This document shows positions 8,022-16,143 of a DNA stretch of 64,000 bases, piece by piece. Location: positions 1 to 64,000 of the forward strand of contig VXRD01000117.1 of the NCBI GenBank assembly GCA_009838845.1, written 5' to 3'. Within the stretch, counting starts at the first letter, position 1; each line of letters begins with the position of its first letter. The notes under the pieces are model-generated. The model was not told the origin of the DNA and searched no databases. It worked only from the letters and a program-made list of their open reading frames with translations. A program made the position numbers and the translations under genes. Source of the stretch: Gemmatimonadota bacterium. Lineage in GTDB: Bacteria > Latescibacterota > UBA2968.

Positions 8022-8783
8022 ATGGGATTGCTCACCCGTGATGAGAAACAATTTTTTAAAGACAATGGGTATCTTGTTAAGCGGGATGTTTTGCCCAGGG
8101 CATTATTAGAACGCGCTGTGGATGGCCTCTGGCACGGTGTTTGGGCAGACCGCTGCGATCCTCAGACGTGGGTGAATGCGGAGCCGAAAAAGCCCGAGAG
8201 CAAGACTCCGGCTTTGCATCGGTCTATTGTGTACGATTACGGTGTGTTTGATATGGCCGAAGAGATGGCGGGCAAAGGGCGGCTGACCGAGTGGGCTGAG
8301 CCGACGCCGTTGTTTCGCTATCCCACGGGTATGGATAAGTGGCCAACGCCTTCGGGCGGACATGTGGATGGCTACGGGCAAAAGGATTTGACGGTGGCTG
8401 GTTTTACGATTGCCGCAACCGTTTATCTCTGTGATATCAAGCCTCGCTCGGGTGGATTTTGCGTGTGGCCCGGTACACATGCAAAGATGGCGGATTATTT
8501 TATGTCGCATTCTTTGCTGAGTGTGAATCGCCAGTTTTTAGATCACAGCGAGCCAGCCACCCAGATTCACATGGGGACGATTATTGATTTGCCCGATCCG
8601 ATGGAGATCACAGGTCCTGCAGGTACGGTGATTTTCTGGCACGGTTTGATGGTTCACAGCGCGAGTAAGAATTGCAGTCGCAATATCCGCATGGGGTTGT
8701 TTACGCGGTTTAAGTGGAAGAATTGGAATGAGTTGCAGTTTGAGACGCCGGACGATATGTGGGAGTATTGGGAGGGGATGTAG
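8022..8783 (+). CDS. Phytanoyl-CoA dioxygenase (PhyH) family protein
   Basis: The 253-residue product is a close paralog of the protein at 2905-3645. They share DPQTWV near residue 46, the iron motif HxDGY (here GGHVDGY, His114 and Asp116), MVHS with distal His212, the NIRMGLF Arg223 and the identical tail QFETPDDMWEYWE. ATG 8022 follows a GGGAG-type ribosome site. Its upstream region is shared with the hicAB operator, so its expression may respond to HicB. It is flanked by two toxin-antitoxin modules, which have apparently split the PhyH series. Confidence 0.9.
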   Translation: MGLLTRDEKQFFKDNGYLVKRDVLPRALLERAVDGLWHGVWADRCDPQTWVNAEPKKPESKTPALHRSIVYDYGVFDMAEEMAGKGRLTEWAEPTPLFRYPTGMDKWPTPSGGHVDGYGQKDLTVAGFTIAATVYLCDIKPRSGGFCVWPGTHAKMADYFMSHSLLSVNRQFLDHSEPATQIHMGTIIDLPDPMEITGPAGTVIFWHGLMVHSASKNCSRNIRMGLFTRFKWKNWNELQFETPDDMWEYWEGM

Positions 8784-8804
8784 TGGGTACATTGGATACA
8801 AAGT

Positions 8805-9170
8805 TCAGATGAATTTCTCGGGAGATACGTCAAAGATGACGGCTAATTTGCGCGCATTTTTCAGACTGATTGTGCGTAGGCCCCGTTCCATGTTGGAAAT
8901 ATGCTGACGGGGTATATTGCCCAATTTTCGGCCCAATTCGGCCTGAGTCATATTGTGATTTTGGCGATAGATTCTAAGGTTGTCACCAGGGATGATTTTA
9001 GACTTTATATCTCGATACCAGTTGGTTTCAAAAATATCGACGGTGTCATTGTCGTCATCGGAAATCTGAACGTCATTCCCAAATTCTTCTTCCAAAATTG
9101 AAAGAAGTCGATCTGGTATTTCGCCTTTGATATTGATTTCAATACGGGGCGTTTTCACGACTGCCTGCAT
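8805..9170 (-). CDS. Xre-family antitoxin (HTH)
   Basis: The 121-residue product has a C-terminal helix-turn-helix of the Xre/HTH_3 type (from about residue 64: LRIYRQNHNMTQAELG, then RQHISNMERG and LAVIFDVSPEKF). The N-terminal half is acidic and probably binds the toxin. ATG 9170 is chosen because GAGG lies 6 nt before it; a TTG at 9182 would add four residues. The gene overlaps the 3' end of the upstream toxin gene by 32 bp, giving toxin-first order as in HigBA-type modules. Confidence 0.88.
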   Translation of the reverse strand: MQAVVKTPRIEINIKGEIPDRLLSILEEEFGNDVQISDDDNDTVDIFETNWYRDIKSKIIPGDNLRIYRQNHNMTQAELGRKLGNIPRQHISNMERGLRTISLKNARKLAVIFDVSPEKFI

Positions 9171-9402
9171 AATATACCTCAATTGTTATTGTATCCTTTT
9201 CCCAATACCAGCACGCAACCCAATGATAGGCAATATGACAATGATATCTTTCTGCACCGAGTTTGCCATAGTTGGGCCAATCGTTTCTGATGGGCCCCTT
9301 GTCACGCAAATCTTCAACGAGATTGGCCATCTTTTTTTGAATTTGCTCAGGCATTTTTCGAATATTTCTGAGCAATTTTCTCTTGATGATGACGTTATAC
9401 AT
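9139..9402 (-). CDS. RelE/HigB-like toxin
   Basis: The 87-residue basic protein resembles RelE/ParE-fold translation-inhibiting RNases: an N-terminal helical part (KRKLLRNIRKMPEQIQKKM) followed by beta strands with KLGAERYHCHI and ITIEVYYAGSREN. In this family the C-terminal basic and aromatic residues contact mRNA on the ribosome. It is the first gene of a two-gene module with the Xre antitoxin and starts 6 nt downstream of a palindromic site. RelE versus HigB naming cannot be settled from sequence alone. Confidence 0.85.
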   Translation of the reverse strand: MYNVIIKRKLLRNIRKMPEQIQKKMANLVEDLRDKGPIRNDWPNYGKLGAERYHCHIAYHWVACWYWEKDTITIEVYYAGSRENAPY

Positions 9403-9408
9403 ATTAAA

Positions 9409-9431
9409 TTGTAACTATTTAATGGTTACAA
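9409..9431. promoter_or_regulatory. Palindrome, probable operator of the RelE/Xre module
   Basis: Inverted repeat TTGTAAC (9409-9415), nine-base spacer, GTTACAA (9425-9431). It lies just upstream of the toxin start codon at 9402 and 31 nt before the divergent sulfatase start at 9463. The position suits autorepression by the Xre antitoxin and possible co-regulation of the sulfatase operon. Confidence 0.65.
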
Positions 9432-9462
9432 GTCAAGTGGCAACCAATCCTGGAGCAATTTT

Positions 9463-10929
9463 ATGATAGATTCTCCTAATATTATTTTTATTTTGACTGA
9501 CCAGCATCGGCTGTCGGGCGTGGGAGCTTATGGCGAGACGCCTTGTCGTACGCCGAATATCGATCGCCTCGCAGCAGAGGGCATCTTGTTTGAGAATGCT
9601 TATACGGTTTATCCGGTGTGTAGTCCGGCTCGGGGGACGCTGCAAACGGGTGTGTATCCGCATACCCATGGCATTACGTCAAATATCCACGAGGTGGGGT
9701 GTAGTGTTCACGAGTTGGAGGATCGGCCCGAACTGTTGTCGCGGCGTTTGCAAGCGGTGGGGTATGGGACGGGATATACGGGAAAGTGGCATCTCGGCTC
9801 TGAGAAGACGCAGACATTTCAGGGGTCGAATAGGCCATCTTCACCTTCGCGTATCGGATATGAAGGGCAGGATTTTGCCGGGCACGGCGGGGCTGGTTCA
9901 AGTTATTCGGATTATCGGGCATGGGCGCGGGCTAAGGGTTATGAGCCGGGCGTGAAGCCCTGGGCTGAGGCGACTACGATGGTCCGCAATGGGGTGGGTG
10001 AGTTGACTGTACCAACTGAGGCGACGGTGCCAGCGTATCTGGTGGATAATGTGATTGAGATGAGCAGGTCGTTTCGGGAGCGCGATTTGCCGTATTTTAT
10101 CAGTTTGAATTTTTGGGGACCGCACGGGCCGTATCACGCGACGGGAGAGTTTGTGGATTGGTATCGGGATGTGGAGATTCCGCCGTGGGGAAATTACGAG
10201 TGGCCCTCGCGGGAGATTCCCGGTCCGCATCATTTGAAGATTCACTGGGATAAGGAGAATTTGACGTGGGAAGATTGGGCGATGGCGGTGCGCTATTATT
10301 ATGCGCGGGTGTCGATGATTGACAGTCAGATTGGTCGGTTGTACGATTATTTGAAGGCGAGTGGGGAATTGGACAATACGGTGCTGATTTTTACGGCGGA
10401 TCACGGCGAGACGCTGGGCAGTCACGGGGGGTTGCTGGATAAAGGGTGGCATCATTTTGAAGAGACGCATCATGTTCCGATGATTATCCGGCTGCCGGAT
10501 GGTTCGCATGCGGGAGCGCGCATTTCAGAGTTTGCTTCGCTGGCGGATATGTATCCCACGATTTTGGATCTAGCTGGTGGAGATTACGATGGGGATGCGA
10601 TTCACGGTGCGTCGCTTTTGCCGCTTGTTCGCGGTGAGGCGACGGACTGGCGCGATGCTGTGGTGACGGAGTTTTTGGGTTTGGGCAATGTGGCTACGTC
10701 GATGAAGATGCTGCGTATGGGGGATTTGAAATACGGGTGTAATTTGACGGGGCAGGACGAGTTGTACGATCTGAAGAACGATCCCCATGAGATGAATAAT
10801 GTGATTGATGATCCCGATTATGCCGATGATCTGGCGCGATTGAAGGCGCGGTTGCAGCAGTGGATGGTGGAGACCAGTGATCCGGCTTTGCGGATGTATC
10901 GCTGGCGCGAGCGTGAGGCGATTGGATAG
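9463..10929 (+). CDS. Type I sulfatase
   Basis: The 488-residue product is a type I sulfatase with the signature CSPARGTLQTG (Cys53 the predicted formylglycine), metal residues in LTDQHR (residues 11-16) and FTADHGE near residue 309, and the Gly-Lys-Trp-His stretch GKWHLG near residue 107. No signal peptide is present. It is the first gene of a compact seven-gene operon (9463-15626) that continues with a cupin, a dehydrogenase, three PhyH proteins and an SDR. Desulfation is probably the first step of that pathway. Its substrate is not known. Confidence 0.93.
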   Translation: MIDSPNIIFILTDQHRLSGVGAYGETPCRTPNIDRLAAEGILFENAYTVYPVCSPARGTLQTGVYPHTHGITSNIHEVGCSVHELEDRPELLSRRLQAVGYGTGYTGKWHLGSEKTQTFQGSNRPSSPSRIGYEGQDFAGHGGAGSSYSDYRAWARAKGYEPGVKPWAEATTMVRNGVGELTVPTEATVPAYLVDNVIEMSRSFRERDLPYFISLNFWGPHGPYHATGEFVDWYRDVEIPPWGNYEWPSREIPGPHHLKIHWDKENLTWEDWAMAVRYYYARVSMIDSQIGRLYDYLKASGELDNTVLIFTADHGETLGSHGGLLDKGWHHFEETHHVPMIIRLPDGSHAGARISEFASLADMYPTILDLAGGDYDGDAIHGASLLPLVRGEATDWRDAVVTEFLGLGNVATSMKMLRMGDLKYGCNLTGQDELYDLKNDPHEMNNVIDDPDYADDLARLKARLQQWMVETSDPALRMYRWREREAIG

Positions 10930-10949
10930 GCGCTCTGGATGGAGGTGTT

Positions 10950-11423
10950 ATGTCAGAAAATAAGGATTGGCGAAATCAGGGGGTGCGGGTAGTGACGGGC
11001 GATCAGTTGGATTTTAATACGCCACAGACACCGGGGATGACCCGGGCGGCGGCGATTAATCGCGCGAGTGCAGGTGCTGAGAAGCTGTGGGCGGGGACGG
11101 TTGAGATTCATCCGAATGCAAAGACTGGCGCGCACCACCACGGGGCGCTGGAGAGTGTGATTTATGTGGTGAGCGGGAGGGCGCGTATGCGGTGGGGCGA
11201 TCAGTTGGAGTATATGGCAGAAGCGGGTCCGGGTGATTTTATTTATGTGCCGCCTTATGTGCCGCACCAGGAGATCAATGCCAGTGTGGATGAGTCTCTG
11301 GAGTGCGTGCTGGTGCGCAGCGATCAGGAGCCTGTGGTTGTGAATCTGGATATTCCAGTTGTTGAAGAGCCTGAGAAGGTGTATTGGGTGGATCCGATCC
11401 ATCCGGCTCCGAGAGATGATTAA
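10950..11423 (+). CDS. Cupin-domain protein
   Basis: The 157-residue protein is a single-domain cupin. Metal-binding residues of cupin motif 1 are visible in HPNAKTGAHHHGALESVIYV (about residues 51-70) and motif 2 in GPGDFIYVPPYVPHQEIN (about 92-109). Such proteins bind a small organic acid or act as isomerases or regulators. It begins 20 bp after the sulfatase and ends 23 bp before a dehydrogenase gene, so it is part of the same operon. A mannose-6-phosphate-isomerase-like or sensing role cannot be excluded. Confidence 0.87.
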   Translation: MSENKDWRNQGVRVVTGDQLDFNTPQTPGMTRAAAINRASAGAEKLWAGTVEIHPNAKTGAHHHGALESVIYVVSGRARMRWGDQLEYMAEAGPGDFIYVPPYVPHQEINASVDESLECVLVRSDQEPVVVNLDIPVVEEPEKVYWVDPIHPAPRDD

Positions 11424-11446
11424 CATTTAGCATTTGAAGAGGTGAG

Positions 11447-12349
11447 ATGGTGAAACGAAAATTGGGATATGTGGGGCTTGGGATGATGGGTGGTGGGATG
11501 GCGAGTCATTTGGTTGCGAGTGGCTATGATGTTGCGGTTCACGATTTGCGCGATGAAGCGGTTCAGGTTTTGCAGGAGAAGGGGGCAACGGGGGTGAATA
11601 CGCCCCGGGCGGTTGCCGAGCAGTCGGAGGTTGTTATTTCTTCGCTGCCGACGCCACAGGCTGTTGAGCAAGTCGCTTTGGGACCGGATGGTATTGTTTC
11701 CGGGTTGTCGGAGGGGCAGGTTTATATTGATATGAGTTCGATTGACCCGGATACGACGCGCAAGGTTGGCAGGATTATAGCGGAAAAGGGCGGGTATATG
11801 CTGGATGTGCCCGTGGGCAAGGGGCCGGCAGATGCGGCACGGGGTGGATTGACGCTGATGATTGGCGGCGATGCCGATGTGGTGGCGTCCGTGCAAGATG
11901 TGCTGGATACTCTGGGCGATGAGCAGTTTTATTGTGGTGAGTTGGGCATGGGTGTGACGACTAAGCTGGTCAATAATCTGGTGTCGTGTTCGGTTGCTAC
12001 GCTGTTGGGTGAGGCTTTTGCGATGGGTGCTGCCGCGGGATTGGATGTGGGTGTGTTGTGGAATGTGATGTCGAATACGGCTGCAAATTCGTCGCATTTG
12101 CAGGGGAGTTTTAAGCGCCGCGCCCTGGTGCGAAATTTTGATCCCTATTTTAAGCTGAGATTGTCGCATAAGGATCTCGGGTTGGCTGCACAGATGGCCG
12201 CTTCACTGGGGGCGACAAATTTGATGGGCGCAGCTGCGTATCAGATTCAGACTATAGCGATGGGGATGGGGTTGGGCGATGAAGATCAGACAGCGTCGAT
12301 TAAGGTGGCGGAGAAGACTGCGGGGGCTGAAGTGAGAAGGGTGAAGTGA
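11447..12349 (+). CDS. 3-hydroxyisobutyrate dehydrogenase-family oxidoreductase
   Basis: The 300-residue product is a beta-hydroxyacid dehydrogenase. The N-terminal NAD(P)-binding Rossmann motif is GYVGLGMMGGGMA, followed by SSLPTPQAVE. The substrate motif appears as DVPVGKGPADAARGGLTLM (usual form DAPVSGG), and the catalytic-Lys region is GMGVTTKLVNNLV. The C-terminal helical domain is complete. It would oxidise a 2- or 3-hydroxyacid, possibly one made by the PhyH enzymes downstream. The ATG at 11447 follows GAAGAGG. The gene end carries a short GTGAGAAGG repeat. Confidence 0.9.
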   Translation: MVKRKLGYVGLGMMGGGMASHLVASGYDVAVHDLRDEAVQVLQEKGATGVNTPRAVAEQSEVVISSLPTPQAVEQVALGPDGIVSGLSEGQVYIDMSSIDPDTTRKVGRIIAEKGGYMLDVPVGKGPADAARGGLTLMIGGDADVVASVQDVLDTLGDEQFYCGELGMGVTTKLVNNLVSCSVATLLGEAFAMGAAAGLDVGVLWNVMSNTAANSSHLQGSFKRRALVRNFDPYFKLRLSHKDLGLAAQMAASLGATNLMGAAAYQIQTIAMGMGLGDEDQTASIKVAEKTAGAEVRRVK

Positions 12350-12362
12350 GAAGGGTGAAGGT
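12329..12362. repeat. GTGAGAAGG tandem-like repeat at gene end
   Basis: GAAGTGAGAAGGGTGAAG occurs twice in near tandem across the stop codon of the dehydrogenase gene. It is related in composition to GAAG-rich strings at 3640-3670 and 15628-15660. No function is assigned. Confidence 0.6.
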
Positions 12363-12395
12363 GCGGGGAGTACTTCAAAGAAAAGGAGAACAAAG

Positions 12396-13256
12396 ATGCC
12401 AGTTTTGAGCGAGAAGGATTGGGATTTTTGGCGGGAGAATGGGTATGTGGTGGTACACAATGCGGTGCCGCAGGAAAATTTGGATGCGATGGTGGATACG
12501 GTCTGGACATTTTTGGAGATGGATCGCGATAATCCGGAGGATTGGTACAAGTACAAACCCTATACGCGCGGGAATCCGTGTTCGATGATTGCGGCATCGG
12601 GGATGGTGGAGATTTACCAGCATCAGGCGTTGTGGGATAACCGGCAGTATCCCCGCTTGCATCAGGCGTTTTCCGAAATTTGGGGTACGGAGAAGTTGTG
12701 GGTGTCCCTGGATCGCGCGAATATGAAGCCGCCTTCGCGGGCGGATAAACCCGATTGGCAAAATGAGGGCATGATTCACTGGGATACGGATACGTCTGTG
12801 CCCAAAGTGCCTTTTGGGGTGCAGGGGGTGTTGTATTTGACGGATACTTCGGAGGATCAGGGCGGGTTTCAGTGTGTGCCTGGGTTTAATAATATTTTTG
12901 AGGAGTGGGTCAAGACGCAGCCAGAGGATCGCGATCCCAGGCGGCCCAATCTGGATGATCTGGAAGTGAAGTCGATTCCGGGCAGGGCGGGCGATCTTTT
13001 GATCTGGCATCGGTTGCTGGCACACGGCAATGGGCACAATCGCTCGGATAGGCCCCGTCTGGCGCAGTATATTACGATGTCGCCAGCAGAGGGTCGGGGA
13101 GAGGCAGAGCGGGAAGAGCGCATTCAGGCATGGCGAGCGTGCAGGCCCACGCCCCGCTGGCCGGGTGATCCGAGGGATTGGGAACACAAGACGCAGGAGC
13201 CAGCGAAGTTGACGGAATTGGGGAAGAAGTTGTTGGGTTTGACGTCGTGGAATTGA
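12396..13256 (+). CDS. Phytanoyl-CoA dioxygenase (PhyH) family protein
   Basis: The 286-residue product has iron ligands in MIHWDTDTS (His128, Asp130) and a distal His210 in LLAHGNGHN, with Arg221 probably binding 2-oxoglutarate. ATG 12396 is well supported by AAAGGAG 9 nt upstream. The extended C-terminus (residues about 229-286) is rich in Arg, Trp and Pro and differs from the other PhyH copies. It is the first of three consecutive PhyH genes in the operon, with 20- and 10-bp gaps. Family clear, substrate unknown. Confidence 0.9.
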   Translation: MPVLSEKDWDFWRENGYVVVHNAVPQENLDAMVDTVWTFLEMDRDNPEDWYKYKPYTRGNPCSMIAASGMVEIYQHQALWDNRQYPRLHQAFSEIWGTEKLWVSLDRANMKPPSRADKPDWQNEGMIHWDTDTSVPKVPFGVQGVLYLTDTSEDQGGFQCVPGFNNIFEEWVKTQPEDRDPRRPNLDDLEVKSIPGRAGDLLIWHRLLAHGNGHNRSDRPRLAQYITMSPAEGRGEAEREERIQAWRACRPTPRWPGDPRDWEHKTQEPAKLTELGKKLLGLTSWN

Positions 13257-13276
13257 ATGGCTAATGGAGGAATCCC

Positions 13277-14038
13277 ATGGGTGTTTTGACGGAGGCGCAA
13301 CGCGCGCAATACGAAAGAGATGGGTATCTTCTGGCGTCGGGTTTGATTCCAGAGGATGTGGCAGAACGAGCAGAAGCGGCGATGTGGCGGATTATGGGTA
13401 TGGTGCCAGATGATCCAGAGACCTGGCATCGAGAACCCGAAGGTGTTGCTGGTTTTCAGGTTGCGCGGGGATTGTCTGTATTTAACGGTCTTCGAGATCG
13501 GGATTTGATGGCCTGTGTAACGCCGCACTATTTGAAGGCGACGGCTGAGTTGGTCGGCGAAGATGACGTGCATCCACCTGAAGCGGTTCACACGCAGAAT
13601 AAAGTTCCGGTCAATGGGGAGTGGTCTTTGCCCAGGGCGCACGTTGATGGCATTCCCAGGGAACACATGCACGAGACGTTTCCCGGTCCTTATCGCATTG
13701 CGAGTCTGGTGTTTTTGAGCGATGTGAAACACAAGGGGGGTGGGACGGCGGTTTTTCCGGGATCGCATCGCAAGATTCTCGCGCTTGCAGAGTCGGATCG
13801 AGAAAAGTACAAATATCTGTTTCATCTGAACCGGGATATTCCCGGGCTGGAGTTGGGCGATCCGATTGAGTTGACGCCAAAACGCGGGGATGTGTTGTTT
13901 TTTACGTATTTATTTGGACACAATGGCACGGCAAATGTGGGTGGGCGTCCGCGCTGGATGATGCGGTATTTTTGCTCTTGCCAGGAATGTCAGACCCGCT
14001 GGAAGAAGACGGAAGATTGGGGTCTGTGGTCACCGTGA
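13277..14038 (+). CDS. Phytanoyl-CoA dioxygenase (PhyH) family protein
   Basis: This 253-residue PhyH protein has HxD in RAHVDGIP (His122, Asp124), distal His215 in FGHNGTAN and Arg226 in GGRPRW. ATG 13277 follows a GGAGG ribosome site. The C-terminus has two nearby Cys residues (FCSCQECQ), which could bind a metal or form a disulfide; this is unusual among the paralogs here. It is the second of three adjacent PhyH genes that are too different from one another to be recent duplicates, suggesting successive oxidations. Confidence 0.9.
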   Translation: MGVLTEAQRAQYERDGYLLASGLIPEDVAERAEAAMWRIMGMVPDDPETWHREPEGVAGFQVARGLSVFNGLRDRDLMACVTPHYLKATAELVGEDDVHPPEAVHTQNKVPVNGEWSLPRAHVDGIPREHMHETFPGPYRIASLVFLSDVKHKGGGTAVFPGSHRKILALAESDREKYKYLFHLNRDIPGLELGDPIELTPKRGDVLFFTYLFGHNGTANVGGRPRWMMRYFCSCQECQTRWKKTEDWGLWSP

Positions 14039-14048
14039 GGAGCATGTG

Positions 14049-14825
14049 ATGGAATTGACGAAGTCTCAGAAGTTGGAATTTTACAGCGAAGGGTTTTTGA
14101 AAATTGAAGGTGCTGTGCCAGGCGTGATGGTGGAGGCGGCGCGGCAGACGATTAATGCGGAGATTGGGAAGGGCGACAGGCGCTCTTTTGGAGATATTCG
14201 CGCGATGCCGGTGATTACGGATATGTTTAATGAGACGCCGGCGTTTCCATTGCTCGAATCGGCTTTGGGCAAGGGGAATTTGCAACGCCAGGGCCACGGT
14301 GCTGTGAAGCTGAATTTTCCCGCGCCGGTTGGGACGCCGCAACGGGATCCCCAACTCGCGACTGCGGGTCCGCCATTGCGAACGGGTGGGCATCTGGATG
14401 GGATTGCAAAGGCGCGCGATTTTTTGAGGGGGACGGCTGAAGAGAGCGGGTATAGTCGGGATTTTACGGCTTTTGCTGTGGTGTATCTGGATGATGTGCC
14501 CGCGTCGTATTGCGGCAATTTTACGGTTTGGCCAAAGTCACACCATGTGATGGAGGATGTGTTTCGAGAAAGAGGGCATGAGATTTTGTTGAATTATATG
14601 CCCGATGTGACGGTGCCCGAGGGGCCGGTGCAGTTGACCGGCGAGCCTGGCGATCTTATTCTGGCGCATCATCAGATTATTCACACGGCGGCGATTAATG
14701 CGTGTCCAGATATCCGGTATGCCGTGATTTTCAGAGCAAGGCATGTAGACATAAAAAAGAATGGCAAGGATGTGTTTATGGATATTTGGCGGGAGTGGGA
14801 TGGGATTAGAGCGGAGATTGGATAA
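14049..14825 (+). CDS. Phytanoyl-CoA dioxygenase (PhyH) family protein
   Basis: The 258-residue product has HxD in GGHLDGIA (His115, Asp117), distal His212 in IIHTAAIN and Arg223 in DIRYAV. ATG 14049 is chosen because the preceding gene's stop region supplies GAGG at 8 nt spacing; a GTG at 14046 is also possible. It lies 10 bp after the second PhyH and 12 bp before the SDR gene, so translational coupling along the operon is likely. Substrate unknown. Confidence 0.9.
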   Translation: MELTKSQKLEFYSEGFLKIEGAVPGVMVEAARQTINAEIGKGDRRSFGDIRAMPVITDMFNETPAFPLLESALGKGNLQRQGHGAVKLNFPAPVGTPQRDPQLATAGPPLRTGGHLDGIAKARDFLRGTAEESGYSRDFTAFAVVYLDDVPASYCGNFTVWPKSHHVMEDVFRERGHEILLNYMPDVTVPEGPVQLTGEPGDLILAHHQIIHTAAINACPDIRYAVIFRARHVDIKKNGKDVFMDIWREWDGIRAEIG

Positions 14826-14837
14826 ACGGAGTGTGAG

Positions 14838-15626
14838 ATGGATTTGGGATTGAGAGGAAAAAGGGCGGTTGTTACGGGTGGCAGTCAGGGGATTGGACGT
14901 TGCTGCGCGCTGGCGTTGGCGCGGGAAGGGGCGCGTGTGTGTATTGCGGCGCGCACACAGGAGACTTTGGATGCGGTGGTTGCCGAGATCGATGCAGCAG
15001 GTGGAGAAGGGCATGCGGTTGCGGTCGATTTGATGCGGGGAGAGAATTGCGAGGTGGTGGTGAATGAGGCTATAGGTGCGTTTGGGGGCGTGGATGTTCT
15101 GGTCAATAATGTGGGGGCTGCGCGCAATGCCGATATTTTGGATTTAGATGTGGCGCAGATTAGCGAGGCGTTGGAATTGAAGAGCTATAGTTATTTGCGG
15201 ATGGCGCAACTGGTGATTCCGCTGATGCGGGAAAGTGGATGGGGGCGCATTGTCAATGTCGCGGGTGGCGCGGGTACGAGTCCTACGCGGGGCAATATTC
15301 CGACGGGGGCGGCCAATGCGGTCATTTTGAATATGACGCGCGCGCTGTCCGATGCGGTGTCTGGCGATGGTATTCTGGTGAATGCGGTTTGCCCGGGGTT
15401 GACCAATACGCCTCGGGCACGTTCGCAACAAAGGGCGCGGGCAGACCGCGAGGGGCGAGATGTCGAGGCGGTGCTCAAAGACCTGGGTGCGGAGTTGCCC
15501 GCCGGACGCATGGCCGAGCCTGAAGAGATCGCCAGTGTGGTTGCTTTTTTAGCGTCTGAGGCGTGTTCTTATGTGTTTGGTAGTTCGATTTATATGGATG
15601 GTGGTGGGAGAAGAGGGATGCCGTAG
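14838..15626 (+). CDS. Short-chain dehydrogenase/reductase lacking the Tyr-Lys motif
   Basis: The 262-residue protein has a complete SDR Rossmann fold: TGGSQGIG (residues 13-20), NNVG (90-93) and the C-terminal PAGRMAEPEEIASVVAFLAS and YMDGGG. The catalytic region is altered. Where YxxxK is expected there is TGAAN (Thr156, Asn160), and the active-site Ser position reads VAGGAG. Cofactor binding looks intact. It may be a divergent SDR class with another mechanism or a non-catalytic partner. It is the last gene of the sulfatase-PhyH operon. Confidence 0.9.
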   Translation: MDLGLRGKRAVVTGGSQGIGRCCALALAREGARVCIAARTQETLDAVVAEIDAAGGEGHAVAVDLMRGENCEVVVNEAIGAFGGVDVLVNNVGAARNADILDLDVAQISEALELKSYSYLRMAQLVIPLMRESGWGRIVNVAGGAGTSPTRGNIPTGAANAVILNMTRALSDAVSGDGILVNAVCPGLTNTPRARSQQRARADREGRDVEAVLKDLGAELPAGRMAEPEEIASVVAFLASEACSYVFGSSIYMDGGGRRGMP

Positions 15627-15804
15627 AGAAGTAGGAAGTGTGAAGGATGAAGGGTGAAATGGCGGATGGCAAGCGAGTGCAATAAGCAAAATATCGCTGG
15701 ACAATGTAACCTTTATCGGGTAGTTTTTGCGAAGAGGCAATCAGATAGTCGAAGAGGTCACGCCTTAGAAGTGCTTAAATTTAAACTCGATCAAGAGGGT
15801 AAAA
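15627..15804. other. Intergenic region with GAAG-rich repeat
   Basis: The first 40 bases contain GTAGGAAGTGTGAAGGATGAAGG-like strings (about 15628-15660) matching those after the gene ending at 3645. The remainder has no coding signal and no clear terminator. It separates the sulfatase-PhyH operon from two small genes. Confidence 0.5.
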
Positions 15805-16122
15805 ATGGCGATTGAAGCAGTTGAAAAAGAACAAGCTGAACTCAAAGGGCAATTTGATCAATTTGATAAGCGCGTTGAACGTATGCAAACCGATGTTGAC
15901 AATACCAAAAGCGAATTGACACAAGCTATAAACCGCTTGTTTGACAAGATCGGCGACGTCAACAGTAGAATGGATGCGGGGTTTCGGGACTTACGGGATG
16001 AACTAAAACAAGAAATACAATCTGCAAAGCAAGAGTTTGGCAACACGCGCAATTGGCAAATTTCTTGTGTCATTGCTGCCGTTATTGCGGTCTGTGCTGT
16101 CGCCGGGCTGCTGATCAAATAA
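15805..16122 (+). CDS. Small coiled-coil protein with C-terminal membrane anchor
   Basis: The 105-residue product is predicted to be a coiled coil over residues about 5-75 (regular hydrophobic spacing, rich in Glu, Gln, Lys and Asp) and to carry one transmembrane helix at about residues 83-103 (ISCVIAAVIAVCAVAGLLI). This gives a tail-anchored topology. No enzymatic motif is seen. It precedes a small aspartyl-protease-like gene by about 20 bp; the two may be cotranscribed. I do not recognise a specific family beyond a hemolysin-XhlA/DUF1640-like architecture. Confidence 0.7.
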   Translation: MAIEAVEKEQAELKGQFDQFDKRVERMQTDVDNTKSELTQAINRLFDKIGDVNSRMDAGFRDLRDELKQEIQSAKQEFGNTRNWQISCVIAAVIAVCAVAGLLIK

Positions 16123-16143
16123 TACTTGACATTTCTTGAAAAC

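Noticed and set aside
7960-8065. N-terminal extension of HicA to 8065
   Set aside because: It would run through the operator palindrome and overlap the divergent PhyH start; the conserved domain begins at the ATG at 7960.
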